From: Planctomycetota bacterium
GTDB lineage: Bacteria > Planctomycetota > Planctomycetia > Pirellulales > Pirellulaceae
NCBI GenBank assembly: GCA_029259935.1
Contig: JAJDEH010000302.1
Location: 1-54,130 of the forward strand
Length of the DNA: 54,130 nucleotides
Reading direction: 5' to 3'
Part shown: positions 9,985 to 17,636 of the stretch, piece after piece
Position numbering within the stretch: position 1 is the stretch's first letter
Layout of the letters: each line of letters starts with the position of its first letter
The notes under the pieces: generated by a model
What the model was told of the DNA's origin: nothing
Databases searched by the model: none
What the model saw: only the letters and a program-made list of their open reading frames with translations
Position numbers and translations under genes: made by a program

Positions 9985-11712
9985 TTATCGTTCCAACTCA
10001 AGGAGCGGCTCCAGCCAGTTGACGTGATCCAGGATATCGAAAGGCTGCGTGTTGGCTGGGCGGTCGTGGTGCAACGAACTAACGACAAGAATTAATGTTC
10101 GGCGGCGGTTTGCTTGGCTGCCCTCCGGTGTTTCGGTCAAGTCGAGTCTGCCCGTATCAAAGACTTCTTCGGAGCCCACGAGAATCGGGCTTTGATAAAT
10201 CGGCTGGCTGTTGACGTTTTCCAAATAGATGGCCGCTTGCGCGCATCCGCCGCCGCCGACCAAGTCGTCGAGACCGACGAATGCACGGAAAGCTCGCGCC
10301 GAATCTGGCAACTCGAAATGCAACTCGTTGTCCGCATGAACGCCGAGCCCCCATCCGTATTCTCGGCCGGCGCTTCGCAGTGATTCGCCCAAGACGTTGC
10401 GATCTATTTGCCAAACCAACCCCCGGCCCAGCGTCGAGTGTTGCACCACCTTCGAGGGGCGCAGGCGAGTCAACGGTAGCTCGTGGGAAGCGTAAGATAG
10501 CCGCATGCGAATCTTGGAAAATCCCACGCAGAGCGGTTGTGTACTCCACGCAGGATGCAATTGGTGATACCAGTTTCTCGGGTTGTCCGTCGGGTCACTG
10601 GCGGCAAGTTCGCTGTGCAATTCTTCCAACTGAGTGCTGACGGAAGCCAATTGCTGAGTACTGCGCCGCAGGTTACGCTGCCGCGATTCCTCCAAACGAG
10701 TCTTGCGGCTCACGTATTGCTGTTGCGGCCGCATGACCATGGTTTGTTCTAGATGCTTGAGCTTGGCCTTGCGTTCCTGGGGTGTTCGATTCGCCAGTGA
10801 CTTCTCCATTCGTCTTTTTGTACTCGCGAATTGCGTCGCGCGGGACTTCACGTTCTTGTCGAGATCCGCCAAACGCTTATTGTGCGTTCTTTCCATTTGA
10901 GCCTGATGGCTCATGATTTTGGCTTGCTTTTGCTTGGTCCGCTTGATTGATTCCAGGATCTGCCGGCGATCCACATCGTTGGCGAATGCCATGGCGTCAA
11001 AGGTCGTTTTCGAGCCGGTCGCGACCAGCCCGCCGTTGGCTTCCAATCGCAACGACCCTGAATTTCCCCAAGACTCGCGTTCATTCAGCAGGCCTGCCAA
11101 GTGATCGCGACGTTGCAGATGAAGTTCGGCCAGATCCACAAAACGTGCGGTCAGGCTACCTTCGGCCGTAAGGACTTGTACGCCGTCTGACCGCCAACGC
11201 AAGCTTCGATAGCTTAAAACTCGGCCATCCTCGAAAAACAGAGTGCCGGGTGTCAAACGTCGGGGCGTCTTGGACGTCCATCTGATTCGTTGGACGAAGC
11301 TTAGGAACACACGTTCGTTGGACCGAAGCGGTTCGTTTGGCGCGGTCCAAGGTTGCGGGCAATCGATCAGCAAATGGGGTTCATGTAAGTCCCGGTCCAC
11401 ATCCGTCGAGGCGTAACCAATCACGCTTCCTGGCAATCGGTCTCCGCCGATGAACTCGACGAAGCCGAATTCGTCCTCGTCCGGCTGGGCGGCAGTGAGG
11501 GTTCGATTTTGATACCAACGCAGCGCCTTTCCCTCCCCGCCGAGCGGGACACCGTCGAGGGATGGCATATTCGCCCGATCATGCCAGCCACTAATTTTCT
11601 GCCCCGAAATTTGCTCACCCTGCTCAAACGAGACCACAAAAGACTGCCCAGGCAGCGTGCGATTGAGGCAGCCCAGGAGCAACGCGGCGGTTGGAAGAAT
11701 CAACTTGAACAT
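9985..11712 (-). CDS. Secreted coiled-coil protein with C-terminal NPCBM-like domain
   Basis: A 575-residue exported protein with signal peptide at about 1-23 (MFKLILPTAALLLGCL). The first 230 residues look beta-rich. A charged coiled coil fills about 245-370 (alternating Lys/Arg/Gln heptads). The C-terminal part at about 440-530 (GWGLGVHADNELHFELP, then FRAFVGLDD and GGGGCAQAAIYLEN) fits the NPCBM carbohydrate-binding module found in many planctomycete surface proteins. A role in binding polysaccharide at the cell surface is inferred. It lies 175 bases downstream of a sulfatase gene on the same strand, in keeping with sulfated-glycan use. Confidence 0.78.
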   Translation of the reverse strand: MFKLILPTAALLLGCLNRTLPGQSFVVSFEQGEQISGQKISGWHDRANMPSLDGVPLGGEGKALRWYQNRTLTAAQPDEDEFGFVEFIGGDRLPGSVIGYASTDVDRDLHEPHLLIDCPQPWTAPNEPLRSNERVFLSFVQRIRWTSKTPRRLTPGTLFFEDGRVLSYRSLRWRSDGVQVLTAEGSLTARFVDLAELHLQRRDHLAGLLNERESWGNSGSLRLEANGGLVATGSKTTFDAMAFANDVDRRQILESIKRTKQKQAKIMSHQAQMERTHNKRLADLDKNVKSRATQFASTKRRMEKSLANRTPQERKAKLKHLEQTMVMRPQQQYVSRKTRLEESRQRNLRRSTQQLASVSTQLEELHSELAASDPTDNPRNWYHQLHPAWSTQPLCVGFSKIRMRLSYASHELPLTRLRPSKVVQHSTLGRGLVWQIDRNVLGESLRSAGREYGWGLGVHADNELHFELPDSARAFRAFVGLDDLVGGGGCAQAAIYLENVNSQPIYQSPILVGSEEVFDTGRLDLTETPEGSQANRRRTLILVVSSLHHDRPANTQPFDILDHVNWLEPLLELER

Positions 11713-11887
11713 TCAACTGATTGTAGCAGGGAATGATTTCAGCCCATGCACCATAAAAATTGGGCGAATAACGATCGGGCGAAGAAGGCCGCGAAGACTT
11801 TCGAGCGACGCTCCGGCACAAATTCCAATCGGAAAGCGTTCATTGACGGTCGGGCTTGCTGGCGTGAGCATCAAGATCGACCCACGG

Positions 11888-13369
11888 TCAGCGGTCCTTT
11901 TTCTTCCGTTGATTTTTGTTCTTCGGCGGAGCAAGCTTCACAAGATTACGAACGCGATCAAACTCGGGATTCACGCATCGCTCGCGCCACCGGTTGTAAC
12001 ACGCGAGCAGCGCGGCATCCGGTTCGGGATACTGGCCCTGGTCGTCGGTCTCTTTCATCCACGTGGCGAGCATTTGCTGATGCTGCTCAAGCGCGTCGGC
12101 GTGCTTGGGATCCCGCGCCAAATTGTGAATCTCATGGGGGTCGTTCGCCAAATCGTAAAGCTCTTCCTTCGGCTTTTCGTCGCCAAAGAAGTGCGTTTGC
12201 GCTCCCTTCATTTCCCCTGCCGCCATCAACCGACGCAGTTCCTTCGACACGGGCCAGGGGTCCTTGTAGCTGGGCTGCATGAAGGAGCGATCGGTAAGGA
12301 AGTTGCGCAGATATTTGTATTTCGGCGTGACAATGGCGCGGATGTGTTCAATCGTGTAGTCGCATCGATCGCGAGCCGACACGACAAATTCGCGCGGCTT
12401 GTAGTTCTTCGCGAAAATATTCCGGCCTTCCATGCGCTTGGGGATTTCAACGCCCGCCAGCGCCAGCGAAGTCGGAGCGACGTCGATGCTGCTAACCAGG
12501 TCGTCACGCACTTTTCCGGGCGCGATTCCCGGGCCGGCCACCATGAAGGCCATGTTGATGCCGCCTTCGTAAAGAAACTGCTTGTCGCGATGCAACTTGT
12601 AACCGTGATCCGAGAGCAGAATCACGATCGTTTTCTCGGTCAGACCGTCTCGCTCAAGCTGGTCCAGGATCTTGCCGACTTGAGCGTCGGTCCATTTGAT
12701 GCAGTCGTAATGATGAGCAATCTCCTCGCGGACTAGCGGAATGTCGGGATAGTAGGGCGGCACGGGCACACGCGCCCGGTCCATCTTCTCGGCCGGCTTG
12801 TACGGCGGCCGGTCCTTGCCGCCGCGCAATTGAATCTGACCGAAGAACGGCTTGTCTTTCGGGCACCGCGACCATTCGTCGCCTTGAAAGTTCATCTTGC
12901 CGAAGCTGTCGTAAAGTTCCTCGCGCTGCCAGTTGAAGTTGTAATCGTCCTTGCCGTCGTTAAAGGTGTAGTATCCGGCAGCGCGGAAATATTCAGGGAC
13001 GGTCTTGATGCCGTTGGGCAGGTCGTGCGAGTCGACATACTTGCCGACCTTCACGTTTCGATGGCTGCGATGCTGATGAGCGCCAATCGACGTTTGCATC
13101 ATTCCCGTCACGGTGCCGGAACGCATTGCGGAACAGACGCCGGCGCAGGTGTAAAAGCGATCGAACCGCACGCCGCCCTCGGCCAGCCGATCGATATTTG
13201 GCGTGGTTGCCAGTTCGTCGCCGTAGCAGCCAAACCAACGGCTGACATCTTCCAAGTAGATCCACAGCACATTAGGCCGCTCAAGTGGCGTTCGAGTTTC
13301 CCCCCGGGCGTGCAGCGGGCCAACGCTAAAAACCAAAATGGCGGCCGTTATCAGACAAATTTTTCTCAT
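11888..13369 (-). CDS. Secreted sulfatase (formylglycine type)
   Basis: Alkaline-phosphatase-fold sulfatase of 493 residues, exported by a signal peptide (about 1-22, MRKICLITAAILVFSVG). It reads RPNVLWIYLEDVS at the metal-binding start. The maturation motif is Cys79-Ser-Ala-Met-Arg83, that is CxAxR rather than the usual CxPxR. Later metal/active-site regions are IVILLSDHGYKLHRDKQFLYEGGINMAF and NDPHEIHNLA. Start chosen at 13369 because GGGAGA lies upstream and a signal peptide begins there; 29 further in-frame codons upstream are not protein-like. It probably removes sulfate esters from marine or plant polysaccharides; the substrate is unknown. It is divergent from the ECF sigma gene. Confidence 0.92.
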   Translation of the reverse strand: MRKICLITAAILVFSVGPLHARGETRTPLERPNVLWIYLEDVSRWFGCYGDELATTPNIDRLAEGGVRFDRFYTCAGVCSAMRSGTVTGMMQTSIGAHQHRSHRNVKVGKYVDSHDLPNGIKTVPEYFRAAGYYTFNDGKDDYNFNWQREELYDSFGKMNFQGDEWSRCPKDKPFFGQIQLRGGKDRPPYKPAEKMDRARVPVPPYYPDIPLVREEIAHHYDCIKWTDAQVGKILDQLERDGLTEKTIVILLSDHGYKLHRDKQFLYEGGINMAFMVAGPGIAPGKVRDDLVSSIDVAPTSLALAGVEIPKRMEGRNIFAKNYKPREFVVSARDRCDYTIEHIRAIVTPKYKYLRNFLTDRSFMQPSYKDPWPVSKELRRLMAAGEMKGAQTHFFGDEKPKEELYDLANDPHEIHNLARDPKHADALEQHQQMLATWMKETDDQGQYPEPDAALLACYNRWRERCVNPEFDRVRNLVKLAPPKNKNQRKKKDR

Positions 13370-13597
13370 TATGATCTCCCGGACTTCGTTCGAATGGCCT
13401 GCATTATAGTCACTCAATCGTCGCGGTGAATGCACGTCTGTCGCTACTTCATCCAATCACGGGGTCGGGCGGTGTCGAGGCTACACACGATTCGCTCCGC
13501 CGTATCGCCGGAATTGGCAATTTCGAGTGTAATAAATTGGAAGCTCGTGGCTATATCTTAGTAGTCTTCCGACCATCTCGTTTCAACCGTGGCGACC

Positions 13598-14122
13598 ATG
13601 ATCGAGCAATCCCTTGCGACTGGCGATTACGTGCAACTCATGATTCGGTGCCAAAGCCGGTTGTACGCGTTCATTCTCTCGCTGCTCGGTGACGCCGACC
13701 AGGCAAACGATGTGATGCAGGAAACGAACATTGTGTTGTGGCAAAAGGCGGATGAGTTTCAACTGGGTACGAATTTCATGGCCTGGGTCTTTCGCATCGC
13801 GCGCTTTCAGGTGATGGCCTATCGGCAGCGAAAAGGCCGCGATCGATTGTTGTTCGATGACGAGACCGTGGCCGCTGTCGCAGACGATTTGGAGAGCTTG
13901 GAAGAGGATGATCGGCTGATGGTGCTCGCGGATTGCCTGGACTTATTGCCGGAAAACGGGCGCGAACTTATTGAGCGACGCTACACGGAAGGGGCGTCGG
14001 TGAAAGGCATTGCGGAAGAGCTCGACGAAACGGCGAATCGAATCGCGGTTCGTCTGCATCGCTTGCGCGTGACGCTGATGAAGTGTATCCAGCGCGAACT
14101 GCCAAAAGGTGAGCCGGCATGA
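13598..14122 (+). CDS. ECF-type RNA polymerase sigma factor (planctomycete group)
   Basis: A 174-residue sigma-70 family member with region 2 (about 10-80: RLYAFILSLLGDADQANDVMQETNIVLWQ, then FMAWVFRIARFQVMAYRQR) and region 4 (about 110-165: LPENGRELIERRYTEGASVKGIAEEL). It fits the Rhodopirellula/Verrucomicrobium-type sigma family and should direct RNA polymerase to a small regulon. ATG at 13598 is taken as start; an in-frame GTG three codons earlier (13589) is equally possible, and neither has a clear ribosome-binding site. Its stop overlaps the FecR-like gene by ATGA, so sigma and anti-sigma are made together. Confidence 0.92.
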   Translation: MIEQSLATGDYVQLMIRCQSRLYAFILSLLGDADQANDVMQETNIVLWQKADEFQLGTNFMAWVFRIARFQVMAYRQRKGRDRLLFDDETVAAVADDLESLEEDDRLMVLADCLDLLPENGRELIERRYTEGASVKGIAEELDETANRIAVRLHRLRVTLMKCIQRELPKGEPA

Positions 14123-14946
14123 GCGGCGAGTATCAGCCTTCCAGCGAATTTGAGCGGCTGCTCACCGCGCTCGCCGACGGTGAACTCGAAGCCGCGGACC
14201 GCCTGCGGCTCAATGAAACGATTCGCGACGACGAGGATGCACGCCAGTTCTATTTGCATTACATAAAGGTCCACTCGCTGCTGATCTGGCGGCACGGCAG
14301 CATCCCACCACTGGATGTTTCCCTGGGCGAAGACGAAGAACTGCTGCTCCGACCCGGAAGGAATTTTTCCAGCATGGCCATTGCGATTGCCGTGGTCGCT
14401 TCGGTGGTCGTCGCGGTTGGCATCGGGTATTACAACCTCGCCTTGCCGGGCCAAGCGTCCGCTCGATTGACGCATTCCGAAGATGCCTCGTGGCATGTCG
14501 GTGCCGAACCGACGCTGCCCGGCGGTCGCGTGGCTCCGTCCGAAGCCGCGCTCGCCTCGGGATTCGTTCAGTTGGAGTTGCCCAGTGGAGTGGTCATCGC
14601 GATGCAGGGCCCCGTTCGATTTGAATGGTCTGGAGAAAACAAGTTACGCCTGCTGCGGGGCCGCATCCGAGCATCGGTTCCTCCAGCAGCCGTCGGTTTC
14701 GTCGTCGAAGCCCCCAACGTGCAGATCCAGGATTTGGGCACGGAATTTGGCGTCGCGGTGGATCAATGGAACAATGTCGAAGTCCAAGTGTTCCAGGGAA
14801 AGGTCATCATGAACGGCCAGATCACCGTCCGCAAAGACGAAGCCCAAGTCGTCGACAACAAGCATCGCAAAGCGGGCGCGCCGTTGGTCGTCCGTCCCGC
14901 AAAGCCAAACCAAAAAGCGTTTCCAACCATCCGGACCGAAAGCTGA
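14119..14946 (+). CDS. FecR-domain transmembrane anti-sigma regulator
   Basis: A 275-residue single-pass protein. The cytoplasmic N-terminal part (1-80, FERLLTALADGELEAADRLRLNE) is the sigma-binding type of helix bundle. A membrane helix follows at about 84-104, then a periplasmic FecR-like domain with VELPSG-type strands, the RLLRGRIRASVP segment and IQDLGTEFGV. It should hold the upstream ECF sigma factor at the membrane until a signal arrives. The start overlaps the sigma stop (ATGA). Unlike classical FecR systems no TonB receptor gene follows; in Planctomycetes the next gene is commonly a secreted LamG or DUF1559 protein, which is also missing here. Confidence 0.88.
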   Translation: MSGEYQPSSEFERLLTALADGELEAADRLRLNETIRDDEDARQFYLHYIKVHSLLIWRHGSIPPLDVSLGEDEELLLRPGRNFSSMAIAIAVVASVVVAVGIGYYNLALPGQASARLTHSEDASWHVGAEPTLPGGRVAPSEAALASGFVQLELPSGVVIAMQGPVRFEWSGENKLRLLRGRIRASVPPAAVGFVVEAPNVQIQDLGTEFGVAVDQWNNVEVQVFQGKVIMNGQITVRKDEAQVVDNKHRKAGAPLVVRPAKPNQKAFPTIRTES

Positions 14947-14970
14947 ACGGAGGCATTGCTAGAACATCGG

Positions 14971-16554
14971 CTAATGGGTCGGCTTGATGCGTAGCCCCAT
15001 GGGAACGATAAACCGTTCCGAGAGCTCGAAGCCCCATTTGACGATCAGCGCCAGGACCGCCGCCGGCACGGCGCCTTCCAGCATCCGCGCTTCGCTGCTA
15101 AGACGCAGGCCCGTCATGATTGGCTGGCCGTATCCTCCCGCGCCGATCAGTCCGCCCAGAGCTGCATATCCAACGTTGATGACCGCCGTCGTCTTGATTC
15201 CGGCCAGAATCAGCCGCGACGCCAACGGCAATTCAACGAGCAACAGCCGCGCTTTGGGAGTAAGCCCTAGCGCCACGGCGGATTCTCGCAGCGTGTTGGG
15301 AACTTCGGTCAAGCCGGTCATCGTGTTGCGGATGATCGGCAGCAGGCTGTAGAGAAACAAAGCGACAATCACCGGCAGAGCACCGATTGTCGGCAGACCC
15401 ACTCGACTGAAGCCGACGGCCAAGAAAATTAACAGCGCAAGACCAGGAATCGTCTGCACGATTTCCGCCCCGCCGACGATGAACTGCCCCGCGACTGGTT
15501 TTTTGGCGGCCACGATCCCCAGCGGCACGGCCACCGCAATAGCGGCAGCCAGCGAAGTCACAACTAAGAACAGATGCTCACGCGTGGTCCACGACAAACG
15601 ACTAAGCAGTGAGTTTCTTTTCACCTCCATTTGGATGTCCAATCGCGCTTGGAGGAAGCTGGCTGCTACCTGTTGGTCCGTTTCCGCATCCAATTCGACG
15701 CGCTCGTTCAACTTTAGCATTTGCTTGTCGTTGATTGTTCCATTCAACAGTTCCAATGTCCGCACAAATTCAGGATGCCGTTCCTCTAAGTCCTCCCGAT
15801 AAAGGAACAGCGCGCGATAGCCGGGGAAATGCAATCGATCGTCTTGCAGAACACGTAGCCCGTAGCGTTTCACCTTGGCATCCGTTGAATAGATGTCGGT
15901 CAGATCCAGTTCGCCCCCTTCGACCGCCTGATAGGCCATGGAATGTTCCAAGCCACGGACGTCCGTGTGGGGCAAACCGTACTCGTCGCGCAAGCTGGGC
16001 CACCCATCGGCTCGGTCCATGAACTCGTTGCTGAAACCAAAGGCAAGATCCGGGTGCTTGGTCAGATCCGAAATCTTCGTGATTCCCAATCGCTCGGCGA
16101 CATCTTCCCGCATCCCCAGCGCGTAGGTGTTGTTAAAGCCGAATTCGCCCGTCATCAAGATGCCGTGTTCTTTCAGCATGGCACGCAGCGCTTCCTCATC
16201 GGGCAGCGATTCGCCCGCAAAGATTTCTTCTCGAATCGTACCCGTGTACTCGGGATAGACATCGATGTCGCCGTTTAGCATCGCGTCCCACAGGTTGCGC
16301 GTACCAAGTTCTTTGGTATGCGAAGTCGTCAACCCTTTGTGTTCCGCCAGCAGCGCCGCCATTTCACCCAGGATGGCGTTTTCGGTAAAGGCTTTCGAGC
16401 CCAGTTTGATATCCGGTTTTTTACAACCGGCTGACGCCGCCAGCAGCAACAAAAGCATCGCCCAGCACGCCCATAATGGCTTGACTTGCGGACGACTCGA
16501 GAACCAGGACTCTTTCAACACCCGGTCTTCTTTCGGAGGGTTCCAGTTGGCCAT
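14971..16554 (-). CDS. Osmoprotectant ABC transporter: binding protein fused to permease
   Basis: A 527-residue fusion for glycine betaine/choline-type solutes. An N-terminal hydrophobic segment ends in a lipobox-like SAGC (Cys44). Residues about 48-310 form an OpuAC/OsmF-type binding domain (LGSKAFTENAILGEM, then GDIDVYPEYTGT and NNTYALGMR). Residues about 328-515 are a BPD_transp_1 permease with six or so helices and an EAA-type loop near NTLRESAVALGLTPKARLLLVELP. The order, binding domain first, is opposite to many Gram-positive fusions. It starts one base inside the stop of the ATPase gene (TAATG), so the two are co-translated. Likely induced by osmotic stress, though no site is visible. 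Confidence 0.92.
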   Translation of the reverse strand: MANWNPPKEDRVLKESWFSSRPQVKPLWACWAMLLLLLAASAGCKKPDIKLGSKAFTENAILGEMAALLAEHKGLTTSHTKELGTRNLWDAMLNGDIDVYPEYTGTIREEIFAGESLPDEEALRAMLKEHGILMTGEFGFNNTYALGMREDVAERLGITKISDLTKHPDLAFGFSNEFMDRADGWPSLRDEYGLPHTDVRGLEHSMAYQAVEGGELDLTDIYSTDAKVKRYGLRVLQDDRLHFPGYRALFLYREDLEERHPEFVRTLELLNGTINDKQMLKLNERVELDAETDQQVAASFLQARLDIQMEVKRNSLLSRLSWTTREHLFLVVTSLAAAIAVAVPLGIVAAKKPVAGQFIVGGAEIVQTIPGLALLIFLAVGFSRVGLPTIGALPVIVALFLYSLLPIIRNTMTGLTEVPNTLRESAVALGLTPKARLLLVELPLASRLILAGIKTTAVINVGYAALGGLIGAGGYGQPIMTGLRLSSEARMLEGAVPAAVLALIVKWGFELSERFIVPMGLRIKPTH

Positions 16555-17306
16555 TACGCGTTTGCTTCCCCCACGGACTCCAGCGGGCTGCGCTGCGCAT
16601 TGATGAATTCGGTGACGAACTTATCCGCCGGATTGCGAACCATGTCTTGCAGATCGCCGCTTTGGACAATCTCGCCCCCTTTCAGCAGACAGATCACGTC
16701 GGCCAAGAAGCCGGCCTCGCCGATGTCGTGTGTGACGATCAACACGGTCTTGTTCAGCTTGCGAAAGATGTCACGCAGTTCGGACTGCAATTCTGATCGG
16801 ATCAAGGGATCGAGGGCCCCCATGGGCTCGTCGAGCAAGACAACATCGGGGTCCAGAAAGAGGGCCCGTATTAGAGCCACTCGTTGACGCTGGCCACCTG
16901 AAATTTGAGTTGGAAACCGGTCGACGGTCTCCGTGGGCAAGTGCGTCAGCGCGGTTAGCGTCAGCAGTCGTTCCTCGATCCAATCGCTGGGTCGTCCGAG
17001 ATGGCGGGCGAGCAACGTCACGTTGTCGCGAATCGACAGATGAGGAAACAGCCCGCCATCTTGAATCATGTATCCCATGCGATGGCGGAATTGAAGAATG
17101 TTTTCCGGCGTCACCGGCTGGCCGTCGAATTCCACGCTGCCGGTGTCGGTTTGAATCAGCCCCACGACCACCCGCAGCAAAGTTGACTTGCCGCAGCCGC
17201 TGGGGCCCAGCAGCGCCGTGGTCTTGCCTGGCTTAATCGTCAGCGTGGTAGGATGGAGGGCCTGAAAATCTCCAAACCGCTTACTAACTTCGTTAAGTTT
17301 CAGCAT
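16554..17306 (-). CDS. Osmoprotectant ABC transporter ATP-binding protein
   Basis: A 250-residue ABC ATPase that powers the fused binding-protein/permease encoded just downstream. Walker A is GPSGCGKST (34-42). The Q-loop reads YMIQDGGLFPH, the signature is ISGGQRQRVALIRAL, Walker B is VVLLDEPMGALD, and the switch histidine is in VTHDIGEAG. It matches the ProV/OpuCA quaternary-amine branch but lacks the C-terminal CBS pair found in many of them, so ionic-strength sensing must lie elsewhere. First gene of a two-gene operon; the stop overlaps the next start. Confidence 0.94.
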   Translation of the reverse strand: MLKLNEVSKRFGDFQALHPTTLTIKPGKTTALLGPSGCGKSTLLRVVVGLIQTDTGSVEFDGQPVTPENILQFRHRMGYMIQDGGLFPHLSIRDNVTLLARHLGRPSDWIEERLLTLTALTHLPTETVDRFPTQISGGQRQRVALIRALFLDPDVVLLDEPMGALDPLIRSELQSELRDIFRKLNKTVLIVTHDIGEAGFLADVICLLKGGEIVQSGDLQDMVRNPADKFVTEFINAQRSPLESVGEANA

Positions 17307-17403
17307 GCTCCAAACCCGAACGCGATGGCCACCAGCCTAAAAAACTTAGCCTAACGGGAAACCATCGCACCGTCTACTAGTGCCTTGCAATACCGTTGGG
17401 ATC

Positions 17404-17417
17404 CAGGCTTTAGCCTG
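17404..17417. repeat. REP-like palindrome CAGGCTTTAGCCTG
   Basis: Perfect inverted repeat with six-base arms and a TT centre. Such phrases recur between genes in planctomycete genomes to my memory. Only one copy is seen in this window. Confidence 0.4.
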
Positions 17418-17464
17418 TATGCTCAGCCTATCTAACAATTTGACCATGCGCTGGATTACTTGAA

Positions 17465-17480
17465 TCACGGCTTGCCGTGA
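17465..17480. repeat. REP-like palindrome TCACGGCTTGCCGTGA
   Basis: Perfect inverted repeat with seven-base arms and a TT centre, 48 bases after the previous palindrome. Together they mark this spacer as a landing place for palindromic elements. Confidence 0.4.
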
Positions 17481-17560
17481 AAAGAATTATCAAACCGTGT
17501 AGAACTTTCTTGCCGCATCAGCGTCCAACCCAGGACCGGTAAGATTGATAATTGCTCAAG

Positions 17561-17614
17561 TTGTGGTGCAGCCGTCTCGGCTGCTTTTTTGCAGGCGGGA
17601 CGCCCGCACCACAA
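17561..17614 (+). repeat. Cloverleaf-like palindromic repeat, copy 1
   Basis: A 54-base element whose ends TTGTGGT and ACCACAA pair. Inside are two hairpins: GCAGCCG/CGGCTGC with a three-base loop, and an arm pairing around GGCGGGACGCC. A second, 52-base copy lies 1700 bases away in the same orientation at 19261-19312; the copies differ mainly in the short joint between the hairpins. This looks like a non-autonomous REP/MITE-type element. A TTG within it is in frame with the HEAT-repeat gene, but the true start lies downstream. Confidence 0.8.
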
Positions 17615-17636
17615 ATTACGAATCATGAGGCATCCG

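Larger units (their letters stand above)
17307..17636. other. Divergent spacer rich in short palindromes (330 bp)
   Basis: Lies between the ABC ATPase and the HEAT-repeat gene. It holds CAGGCTTTAGCCTG (17404-17417), TCACGGCTTGCCGTGA (17465-17480) and the longer cloverleaf-like repeat at 17561-17614. No reading frame of interest. Promoters for both flanking genes should be here, but none is clear-cut. Confidence 0.55.

Noticed and set aside
11657..12736. A 359-codon plus frame opposite the sulfatase and NPCBM genes
   Set aside because: It overlaps two well-supported minus genes and the spacer between them, with no family match; high-GC shadow frame.
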